DNA of 64,000 nt from Dendrocalamus latiflorus (taxonomy: Eukaryota > Streptophyta > Magnoliopsida > Poales > Poaceae), in NCBI GenBank assembly GCA_017311315.1, contig CM029620.1, positions 811,787-875,786 on the forward strand, in the 5' to 3' direction. This document shows, one piece after another, positions 45,201-54,551 of the stretch. Under the pieces are notes generated by a model, which saw nothing but the letters and a program-made list of their open reading frames with translations, searched no databases and had not been told where the DNA came from. The position numbers and the translations under genes were made by a program. Within the stretch, counting starts at the first letter, position 1. Each line of letters opens with the position of its first letter.

Positions 45201-46337
45201 TGTAATTCTCGTGTACCTGTGTTGGGCCAGTGGTATGACCAGCATGCGCTCAATGGTCAGACCAGTCTTTCTGAGTGGTCTGAGATTGATTTTTGAAAAG
45301 CGTTGATGTTGAGATCATGGATGATTTAGTTTGTGTTTACTGATGGTTAAGAGCGTGGTTTGGATGTGTGGACTAATGTCAGTCAAGTTGGAAAGAATTG
45401 TGCTGTAAAAATGTTCTTTGGTTTTTGCATGTGCAGGTTGGGTGTGGAGACGGTCATGGTTAGTGACGAGGACCGGGATTAGGAGGGGAAATCTTAGGTC
45501 CAGGCGGTCTAGGATGTCATGATGTGGTCGGGTTCATGCTAGAACACATGAAGATCAAAGGAGCATGATACATGGAGAAGCTACAGGGGGTGCGGTCCTG
45601 GAGGCCTTGACACGTGATGGATTAGAAGGATCCATAACTAGAAGGTTTAGAGATTTTGGAAAACTCGTATCTGGAAGCCTTTCAGGTCCCTTGATTTTTG
45701 GAATCGATTAGGATTTTGTGTCCGTGATTGATGAGGACATGGTTTGGGCCTCTAGCATATAAAGGTCAGAGAGGTTAAGAGTTGACGAAAAATGAGAGAC
45801 GGCTTTTAGGGTGTTTTGAGGAAAACGCTTTGAAAGTTTTTTGTGCTACAGTTTAAGGGGTGCCGCGAGAGCACTTTGTAGCCACAAAACATGTTTCAGA
45901 AATAAAAGATCAGATCTATTCCTGAAATGTTAGATGGTGCCAGCAGCGTGTTTTCTGAGCATCGTCTTTGACTTGTTCTCGTTATGACCATAGTAGTGTG
46001 TGGCGAGAGAGCGGTTCTCCGTCAACTTGATTGCGCTTAGAGTTGTCCCCTAGATTGCCATCAATAGCATTGGCAATGAGAGTAGACCAGAGCATGGTTC
46101 TTGAAGGCACTGATTTCTTGAAGACACAGGTTACTAAGAGGTTTTGCTCCTGGTGTCGAAGATTTTGAGTACATTCAAACTAGTCAAAGATCAAAGTACG
46201 AAGCGGTCATAGTTTACGACTGGTAAGAGTTTACGTCAGTTGAGCACCGAGTGATTGAAACCTTCATTGAGCACTAAGAGATTCCAAAAAACAAAGGCAA
46301 TCATTCACCCCCTCTGATTGCAGTGTTCGATCCTACA
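42275..46337 (+). mobile_element. Copia 3' LTR (Sirevirus-like), interrupted
   Basis: Starts TGTTAGATCATGTGG after the purine tract and ends GATCCTACA after TTCACCCCCTCTG. It is a relative of 26103-29669. TATAAA is at 45758-45763. A 2.2-kb solo LTR is inserted at 42430-44651, leaving about 1.8 kb. Between 44940 and 45180 an imperfect repeat of about 44 bp (CGATCGGTAGTCGTAGGCTT) recurs about five times. Confidence 0.75.
42430..44651 (+). mobile_element. Gypsy-type solo LTR nested in copia LTR
   Basis: A 2,222-bp LTR from TGTAATATCCC to GGGGTGTTACA, flanked by GTGGA and GTCGA, a 5-bp target duplication with one mismatch. The interrupted GGTCGACCACGG repeat region continues on the other side. 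A 46-bp block (CCTCCAACCCTAGCCGCC) is duplicated near 42595-42690. No gene inside. Confidence 0.8.
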
Positions 46338-47248
46338 ACAAGAACAAAGTGCCTGCCATGTGTTGATGCATCATGCATAACTTTCCTCCGCTAGCAATTG
46401 TCTTGACTCTTTTCTTCCAAAAATTGTCTCAACTCCTGAGAGTTAGATGAGAACTACCACAAGGGTGTCCAGATATTAGTTGTGCCAACTAGTGAACTAG
46501 TGGATGTGTTATTTTGGCCCGATCTTTCACGGTACGCAAGGACAACCAAGATAGATGGGTTCGGTGGTTAGGAACCAAAACCCGGAGATAGTCTCCTCAC
46601 CCATGAGCACCTCGAATTAAAAAAAGATCCTAAACTTTCTGCCATCAGATTGTTTTGGCAATTGCAACACACACAGATAGAATCTAAAGCTGGCACTTGA
46701 TCCCTTGCGTAGGCCTTGAAGTTATCTTTCTAAATAGTCCAAGAACACCCTAATTGAAGTTCGTATGTAAAAGTTATAGCGTTTTCAAGTTCTAAACCGA
46801 GTCCGAATTTATTTCAGACTTTCCTATCTTCAATTTTCATGTTTAGGACAACTTGAATACGTGTGAAACATGAAAAGGAAGTCTCTTAAACCTTTAAAAA
46901 GTTATGAAATATCTGGATATAACCCCAAGATATCGCATAAGGCATGGATTCAACAACTTTGTCAACTCTCGTGCGTCACCCGGTCTGCCCGTGCAACATT
47001 CATTACAATAGCCATAACTTTTTGCAGAAAGCTTCAAATAACGTGTTCTATGATGCGTTAGAAAATAGATTTCATAATATTTCCAAACATAAAATTTGTT
47101 TCTATTGGCGCCATAAAAAATTGTGCACATATTTTTAGAAACATATCCAACAGAACTGCATTGCATATCCTCATCAAGCATAGTGATTGGTGGACCCATC
47201 AATATGCACGTAAGGGAAGAGACCATCGTGAGAAAATTATCGGGAAAG
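46338..47248. other. Noncoding, LTR-like wording
   Basis: No gene seen. Phrases such as 'gttatctttctaaatagtcc' near 46720 resemble text in the solo LTR at 43030-43450, so an old LTR fragment is likely. Confidence 0.3.
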
Positions 47249-47391
47249 TTGATCATATACCCTCCCTTTATTTTGGGAATTCAGAATTTACCCTCCCACC
47301 TCAATGACATGTGGGGTCATCATAAGTCACTGACATGTGGGCCAGGAGGGTAAATCCTGAATTTCCATCTAAGGGGAGGGTATATGATGAA
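47249..47391. mobile_element. Foldback MITE
   Basis: Arms of about 55 bp with ATACCCTCCC at both outer ends in inverted orientation and TTTACCCTCC further in. I could not fix a target duplication. Confidence 0.6.
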
Positions 47392-47419
47392 TAAATCCAA
47401 AATTATCAGCTTGCCACCC

Positions 47420-47803
47420 TTAACTTCCTTGTGCGGCAAGAATAGAAATAACAAATGCATCTTCCTGATTCATTTGATTATTTCCTTTATCTTCAAGATC
47501 TTTTAGATACCTAACAGTGTAAATTTCCTGATCTTGTTCGATGTGTACTTGGTTCTAGAAAAATGCATCTTGGATTTTTGGTAACATGTAACGAAAAGAT
47601 TTGGTTTCTTGTTGTGTTTCACTTGGCTTGACAATTTCTTCTAGCTCATGCTTTTGGCTCACGTACAGCTCAATCGTCTCCCCTCGCATGCATCACAGTC
47701 TAGCTCTATAGGCAAACAGACATATCCTTCTCTTCCTCCTTATCATGCTTGTTTTTATCAAGAATTTCAGATTGATCAACAAACAGAGCACTGATTGTTG
47801 GAT
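47420..47803 (-). pseudogene. Unidentified coding-like stretch
   Basis: The minus strand has two open stretches: NPTISALFVDQSEILDKNKH, then a Glu/Lys-rich part, and later IELYVSQKHELEEIVKPSET, QQETKSFRYMLPKIQDAFF, a stop, then IEQDQEIYTVRYLKDLEDKG and DAFVISILAAQGS before TAA at 47420-47422. Two stops and one shift occur. The residue composition looks coding, but I recognise no family. It lies between PDR exons of the 49.8-50.5 kb group and the LTRs, and is not a known PDR part. Confidence 0.3.
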
Positions 47804-48468
47804 TTTGAGGGTTGTTTGGTATTTTCTCACTTTGACGTAAAAGGAAAAAGAAGGAAGGTGGGTCTCACCAGTTGATGGGACAGGAGGAAGAGATAAGGCT
47901 GAGACTCAATATCCAACCCTATCCCTTGCACGTGTGGCCGAGCAGCTCAGGCTAGCTCCTGGCGATGTGGGAGCTCCCAGGCGACAGCGGTGGCGCTGGA
48001 GGCACCAACGGCCTTTGTGCTTTGGTGCTGGGCCTTGGCAGTAGCCGCCTTGGTAGCCTCACCTCTCTCCCCCTTTTTATTGCCACCTCCTTCCTTTGGT
48101 ATGAGTAGATCAAATCAATGAATTCTCAAAAATCTGACTGCATCCTCTTCTCTAGTTGGATTTTGATTTGAGTGGTGGAATTACTATTCCGCTGAGTTTA
48201 TTATCGGTGCGAACGACAGTGAGGTTCGGATTTTCCCTTTAGGCACTCCCCGTGCGATTCCTTGCGCTATCTCTCCATTGAGGTAGTAGTGAGGAGATTT
48301 TGTGAGAGGGGATCCTTGTGCTTGGTACTTGGTGTTCTTTGGGGCTCTTGGCTGGAGCATTTTGGTTGGCTCTTGTGCAGCATTTCTTGTACCTCGACTT
48401 TGCAATTCAGTGTCCTGGATTGCAAATTGGCATTGTATCTCTAGCAACCTCATCCATTCTTCATGGCA
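47804..48468. other. Noncoding
   Basis: A GC-rich leader-like stretch and sequence continuing on the far side of the MULE-type MITE. No gene seen. Confidence 0.3.
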
Positions 48469-48477
48469 CTTTCTGGG

Positions 48478-48965
48478 GGGAAATTGCACATATACCCCAT
48501 AGTTAGTAGGCACTTGTAAGTTTGCCCCACACTTAAGTGGCCTTGTAATTTTGCCCCATACTTGATATGCCCCCTTATTATTTTGCCCCATTGCCCATTT
48601 AGCTCCTATTTTAATTTCGTTTTTCATTTTTTGGGGCAGGAAAAATGCAGTAAAAAATATTTACAAAGTTGTCCATTAAATGCCTAAAACATTCTTATTT
48701 CGTTTTTCATTTTTTACTGCATTTAGCTCCTATTTTAATTTCATTTTTCATTTTTTGGGCAGGAAAAATGCAGTAAAAAATATTTACAAAGTTGTCCATT
48801 AAATGCCTAAAATATTTTAATTTCGTTTTTCATTTTTTACTGCATTTTTCCTGCCCCAAAAAAATGAAAAACGAAATTAAAATAGGAGCTAAATGGGCAA
48901 TGGGGCAAAATAATAAGGGGGCATGTCAAGTATGGGGCAAAATTACATATATGTGCAATTTCCCC
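48478..48965. mobile_element. Mutator-type MITE
   Basis: A 488-bp element with terminal inverted repeats GGGAAATTGCACATAT / ATATGTGCAATTTCCC and a perfect 9-bp target duplication CTTTCTGGG (48469-48477 and 48966-48974). Inside, an 80-100-bp block (GCAGGAAAAATGCAGTAAAA, TTGTCCATTAAATGCC) is present twice directly and once partly inverted. Confidence 0.88.
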
Positions 48966-48974
48966 CTTTCTGGG

Positions 48975-49834
48975 TTAGCACCATACGGCATGCCTTGCCT
49001 TGTGGCTTTGAGTGCCATCCGTATCGTGAGTATCTCCGGTTTTTTAGCATTACCTTACCATGTGTGTTGTGCTAGTTGTTCTTATCATTCTAACTAGTAC
49101 TGGGGGACTTGGTTAGTAATGTTGTGGGCTCAGTTTATTGCTCTGTGATGAGATGATGTCAAATTGAGATTGAATATGACAATAGGAGAATAACCTAGCT
49201 TTGAGCTAATATATTACTTGCTGTTTTAGTATTTGTTATGCAATTCATGGTCAATCTGCACACATGATTTATTTTGCCTTTGCAACCTATCCTCTGTGAT
49301 TCACTTTTCTCACTTGGTTATTCAATCTTGTTCACTGTGATTCTTTTCATCAGTGTACTGTATCGATCTTTGTCACTGTCATATTCACTTGTCAATTGTT
49401 TCAATTGCCAGAAGTCAGTAGACATTGAATTTCTGATTTGCATGAGTTGAATCTAAGCAAAGTATCAGTTTAGCTCAAGGCTGAATTTATCTTAGCTGTC
49501 ATATTCAATTTGTAATTAAAATTTGACACAAGTGTTGTGAGAGCTAAGATTTAGTCTTGAGCAACACGTCATCTGAGAGCAAACAATCAGATTAAAATTT
49601 GAGCATTATGCTGGTTTACATTGTCCACTTGCTGAGTATATTATTCTGTTTAAATGACATGGAAAATTTACATGCTTATATGTTAATTTTGTTTTTTAAA
49701 TACTGCTGGAAATATGCTTTATTTGCTGGAATTATCTCAAAAAAACTGCTAAAACTAATCTCAGAAAAATTGCTAAAAATTTTGTACAACACTGATGAAA
49801 AAATCGATGCGATAGTAGGATTTACGCCTGCATC
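48975..49834. other. Noncoding, probably former PDR intron and insertions
   Basis: AT-rich; no gene or conserved nucleotide-binding-domain motif was found on either strand. Confidence 0.3.
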
Positions 49835-49888
49835 AAGTTGACATCTTGAATGACATTGTAACAGGTGTGAAAGGCAATACCATCCTCC
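49835..49888 (-). pseudogene. PDR-type ABCG transporter linker exon before second ATP-binding domain
   Basis: After a TTGTGCAG acceptor the minus strand reads GRMVLPFTPVTMSFK and, with one base missing, DVN. This matches the GMVLPFxPLxxSFxDVNY linker just before the second nucleotide-binding domain of PDR transporters. The following domain (Walker A and onward) is not found. It is the next exon after 50335-50460 in gene order. Confidence 0.65.
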
Positions 49889-50334
49889 CTGCACAAGATT
49901 TGATTACTGATCAGTCAGTCCTAATTCTATTTCATTGACAGTATGAGTTGCATTTAGTTGCGTAGCGTAGACTTCAACTAACCAGTCCTATTATGTGTGA
50001 GATGTTTCTGCTTGTAACTTAGGCATCCGATTCTTCATGTCCTTGGACATATCTTGGTCTCTTCCTTGAAATGTGGTAAGTATATATCACAAGAAATAAT
50101 AGCTCGAGAAGTTCCTGGAACTGAGAGGTCCATGGGAGGTCAGAATAAATGGCATATCTAACCCAGACATGTTATTGTGAATGGAACTATTTTGCTCCAT
50201 TTTGTTGTTACTTTTTTCTGTCAGCATATGCTTTGGTTGAGTTTACAATTAATGTGATTATTAGACTGGAAAAGTAAAGTATTTCAATTGTTTAGCTCAA
50301 TGAAATTTCAGCCATATCGCACTTGCGTTTTTTA
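49889..50334. other. Probable PDR intron
   Basis: AT-rich sequence between two PDR exons on the same strand; no other feature seen. Confidence 0.35.
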
Positions 50335-50460
50335 ATAGTCAAGCTAATGGTAAAACCTACATTGAACAACAAAATAAACCCAATCAATGCTCCAATTAAT
50401 ATCCAGTAGAAGTAGCTGGAGAAGTCCAGCCCTCAATCCATTAGTATCCTCCTTCCAAGT
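50335..50460 (-). pseudogene. PDR-type ABCG transporter exon, end of first membrane domain
   Basis: The minus strand reads LGRRILMD, a TGA where CGA (Arg) is expected, GLDFSSYFYWILIGALIGFI and LLFNVGFTISLTIKK. PDR transporters have RGLxxxxYWYWIxxGALxGFxxLFN at this place, the last helix of the first membrane domain. Only the stop disrupts it. Upstream exons are not seen in the 300 bp before the next transposon. Confidence 0.75.
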
Positions 50461-50779
50461 GTCACACCAGATACTGTGATCAATCGACATAGAAAATTTA
50501 GCATCGTGTGAGAGTTATGGCCATTGCATTTTACATGTTTTTATAATTAATTCAGAGTCGCTATGTCAAAGTGCACCTTTAGCCATCTTGGTGCCAAAAA
50601 CTCATTTCCAGGTAAGCCTTTCTCAGCATACGACAATGGACAGCCAAAATCCTCATTTCAACCAATTAGGCATAGATGCTGTAGCAAAATGACACAGAAA
50701 GTATTAGCGATGTTTAGTTTTGTAAGCAATTAGGACGCATCTCTTGCTACAAATATAAAGTTTATGAAAAATAAGGGAG
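50461..50779. other. Noncoding
   Basis: No motif recognised. It should hold the PDR exon border and intron. Confidence 0.3.
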
Positions 50780-51340
50780 TGTCTTCCGCCGAGGAATGAC
50801 GAAAACACCAAATAGAAGGATGAGTATGTTATGGTTTATGATCCCGGTGAGGTATGGCAGTAGGCGCGCGAACAACATGTGGTAGCGTAGTGCGCGTGAA
50901 CAGTATATAGGTACTGTAGTGCAAGCAAATAGTGCCCGCTCAGCCATATATGGCATGCTTAGATTGATTAGGATAGAGAAAAGAATAGCTAATTTCCTTA
51001 TTATATGGATTAACTATCTTATAGATATATTCTATCTATTAGATATAGGTTTGCTTAGAGATAAAAATTATTTCTTAGAGGTCAAGTTGAGTTATCCCTA
51101 TAAGATGTACATCGTATATCCATTATCATGAAGAAAAGAAATAAACAAAGTTCTCTCGTTTTGCTTCTCTTCTACAATTAGTTTTCAGACTCGTACCCAA
51201 CCACCAACCACAACATTTGGTATTTGAGTCGCTTAGCATGGCTTCCGGTGTTGCACTATCTATCCTAGATAGATTGAAGGCTAGCAACGAGAAGCAGAAG
51301 GGCTTACTCAACAACATGATGGCCACCTTGGAGAAGGCTA
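50780..51340 (+). mobile_element. Copia LTR, primer-binding site and gag start (truncated)
   Basis: An LTR-like segment ending CCACAACA at 51215 is followed by TTGGTATTTGAGTC (51217-51230), a degenerate initiator-Met primer site. An ATG at 51238 starts MASGVALSILDRLKASNEKQ and KGLLNNMMATLEKA, a plausible gag N-terminus. It is cut at about 51340. The left LTR border (TGTCTTCCGCC near 50780) is a guess. Confidence 0.5.
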
Positions 51341-51360
51341 TTGAGAGACCATGTGGAGGT
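51341..51360 (+). repeat. 20-bp Sirevirus-type LTR start remnant
   Basis: TTGAGAGACCATGTGGAGGT is identical to 26106-26125, the start of the copia LTR there. Confidence 0.5.
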
Positions 51361-51509
51361 ATTGTAACATCCTGAAAATTTAAATTTGAAAATTTGAAGA
51401 TTTTGAATTATTCTTGCAATATGTTTTACTTGAATTTGAAGTTTACGGTATTTTTCTGAGAATTTGGGTGAAAGTTCCAGAGAACAAAAGGATCAAGAAG
51501 AAAACAAAC

Positions 51510-53185
51510 TGAAGGACCGAAATGGCGACAGAGGGGGGGGTGAATGTCGGTCACTAAAAATTCGTTCCCCACAACAAGTATTCACTCGACTTATCTACTC
51601 CGATAGCTAGAGAAGCTATGAAGCAAGAGAAGGTAAGCTTACTGCAAAGACAAACTACAGACCAACTACAAGACTGCTGAAGAGAGGTAATTAAAATGGC
51701 CTAAAAACTAGAGAGATCAATCTTGCCGAGACACCTTCTGCCAAACCAAACAACAAAAACAAAAGGAAGGAGCAGAGGAGCTGCTGAAAGGTGAAGACAG
51801 GACTTTTGAAAGCAGACCAAGAGCTGGCCGAACAAAAGGACTGCAAAGAAAAAGAACTAGCCCAAAGAGGTGTGCCTTGGACCAAAAGAAAGGGAAGAAA
51901 CTGCTCCCAACCAACCTTACAAAACAGCATACAAAGAGGAATGCTCCCAGCTGTAAAAGTAGAATGATTGATTGTCGAACAAACTGAAATTAGAGCAATA
52001 AATGCTGCAGAAAAGATCACCAAGAGCACAGCAAAAATCGGTAAAAAACAGCCCCAAGAAGATAGCTAGAAATGCTGTGCCAAGAGCTGCTTTGCTGCAC
52101 ATAAAATACTGCTCCCCGTATACTTTAAAGGAGAGATGAGCAAGGACACTAAATGCTGTTTGGACAGCAGAGCTGCGGCAAGAAATATTGACAATAATTA
52201 ATATGCAAACTTGCTGCAGCATTCGGTTTTGACCACCATGCAGCTGCTCTTAATTTCAGCAAGAAATCTTCCGACCAAGCAAGGAGCAAGATGCTTACTG
52301 CCGAATAAAAACCAATCAAATATCTTGCTGCTCAAGTCTTCACAACAAAAGCTATCGAACTTAATGAACACGCAGATTAAAATACTCTACTCAAGAAAGC
52401 AAGAAACAGAGAACCTCAAGAACGGGATCAACTCAAACACAAGATTTCTTCATAAAAATACCGAGACATACATGATTAAAAGAGTGTTTACATCTCGCTA
52501 GAACTCAAACTAGCCTAATCCCCATACATGCTTGAAAGAGGAAACCCACTCTACATGCTTGCACTACTCTCAATTTCAGCACACTAGATCTCTCTCAAAT
52601 CCTCCTCATTTCCATCTAAAATCCATGAAGACTACTAGAGAACACCCTCTCTATTTATAGCCTCCACTAATGGGTTCACCATTGCTTTACCCATTAACCT
52701 TTTACGCTTTACCCACAATCCACTTCCTTTAGTGCAGCTTTGCGTATTCACCAAAACGCCCCTCGCGCACCTTCCAGGAAGCTTCCTCCTTTCTTGCCTT
52801 GCAAGCCTCGCAGCCATCTCGAGCCCTCGCCATCTTCGACACCTCCCGACCGTTCTGACCTCAGCGCCACCTACGCCTAGTCCGGTCCACCGTGTCTCGC
52901 CACGACTCCGCCTCGATGTCCTGCAGCCAACACAGACAAGAAACAAATCACATAGCACCGCTCAAAATATTGTAACCATATAATAACATGATAAAGCCCA
53001 AACCGATCGAAACGAAAAATAAACATCCTAATCACGTCCGACCGCTTTTGACCAAGTCCGACTAAAACCGATTGCATCGCGCAACAGCATGGCTCGAACC
53101 ACTCAAACCAAACTCAAACTACTCGAACACGCGTCAATTACTCATCACACAACCGGGGTCACCTCCACATGGACTCTCACAAACA
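51510..53185 (-). mobile_element. Copia LTR (Sirevirus-like), nested, minus strand
   Basis: Read on the minus strand it starts with GAGAGTCCATGTGGAGGTGA and ends TTCACCCCCCCTCTG then CGGTCCTTCA. It is a relative of 26103-29669. TATAAATA is at 52653-52660. It interrupts the gypsy LTR 147 bp from its start; no clean target duplication is visible. Confidence 0.7.
52653..52660 (-). promoter_or_regulatory. TATA box of nested copia LTR
   Basis: GGCTATAAATAGAGAGG on the minus strand. Confidence 0.55.
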
Positions 53186-53344
53186 TGTTAAAAAAATAGA
53201 AAATTGAAATTTAAAATAAGAATATGAAAAGATGATCCAAAAAGGTAAGGGAGAAAATTTGGTTTAACCATGAAATCTTATACCTAAAAATAATGGTATA
53301 AATATCAAAGAAGTAAACAAATCAAATATGTCAACAATTATGGA

Positions 53345-53361
53345 TATATATATATATATAT
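53345..53361. repeat. (TA)n microsatellite
   Basis: Eight to nine TA dinucleotides inside the gypsy LTR. Confidence 0.9.
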
Positions 53362-54496
53362 CTAAACATGATAAGAAATTGGTACTTATGAAATAAATGT
53401 TAAAAGTAAATAAATACAGAAATCTGGTGGAGCATGAAAGAGAGTAATTAAGACTTGAATTATACAAATATATATGCACACAAATTCTTAAACCAAAAAT
53501 AAAAGAAAAAGAAGAGGGAAGAGCCAGGCCAGGCCAGCCGACCCAGCTTCCTCCTCCCCGCACTATTTCTCCTCTTCCTCCCGTCCCATCGCTCGTTTTC
53601 TTCCCAGGACCGAAGCCCTTTGGTGCCTCACTCCGTTGCATCATGCGGCACGTGACCGAAGCCCTTTCCTGCCATGCCATCATGCTGAATCCCCCTCAAG
53701 ATCCACTGCTCACCCCGTCGCCTGCCACCGCCCCGCCCGCGCCAGCTTCTTCTCCTCCCCTTCTTTTCTTTTTCCTTCTTCTCGCGCGTGCCTGCAGCTT
53801 TGCCCGTGCTGTCCCTTCGCCGCTCACTTTTGCCAACTCGTGATTCCCTCCGCGTAAGTCTCGTCCCGTCGCCCTCCCAGCCACGCGCCGCTCGCCCGGT
53901 CGCGTCGCCCCCGAGCCCCGCGCCGGGCATTGGTCCAACCCCTCCGCCCAGTCTTCCGCACCTCCTCCGCCCCGCTCACTGCCGAGCCTCTTCCTGCCAC
54001 CTATAAGGACCAAGTAACCCTCCCTCCACTCCGTTGCCCTCCTCTCTACCTCCCCTCCAAAGTAATTGAGAAATTTTTGCCGGAGCTCGCGACACGACCA
54101 TCTCCTCCAACACCGGCCGCCACCGCCAATCCCACCGCCGCCTCCCCCACAGTTGATGCCGGTTCGATTCCTCACTCTGGGAGCCTCTACTCCGTGTCCC
54201 GAAACTCCTCCGACCACCGGCCGAAGCTGTCGCCGTCGGTACGCCGCCGGCACCGTGCGTCACCGCCGCCCAACTCCGCCTCACACCGCCAGCACGCTCC
54301 GGAGGTCCTCGGCCCCCGCAATCGCCTCCACCGGCCTCATCTCGGCACGCACGACGCGTTTTAACCCTCACCCGGCCCTCATCAGCCACCCCTCGCCGGC
54401 GACGCCGCCAGCCTCACCGCTCAAGCTTCCTCTGCCTCTGCCCCGCACGCCCAGCTCAACTATCCTCTTTCGCCTCTACGGTCAGGTAATACCCGA

Positions 54497-54551
54497 GTCG
54501 AGTTGGTTAGCTGGTTGCGCGTTAAGCCCGGCCACCCGTGTTCAATTCCCC
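54497..54551 (+). other. tRNA-like module in LTR
   Basis: GTCGAGTTGGTTAGCTGG (A-box-like) and GTGTTCAATTCCCC (B-box-like) about 25 bases apart, at the position corresponding to 25546-25610. The bases between do not form a proper anticodon arm. Confidence 0.5.

Noticed and set aside
48184..48627. 147-codon minus-strand frame
   Set aside because: It starts inside the MULE-type MITE and crosses its border and target duplication; no homology recognised.
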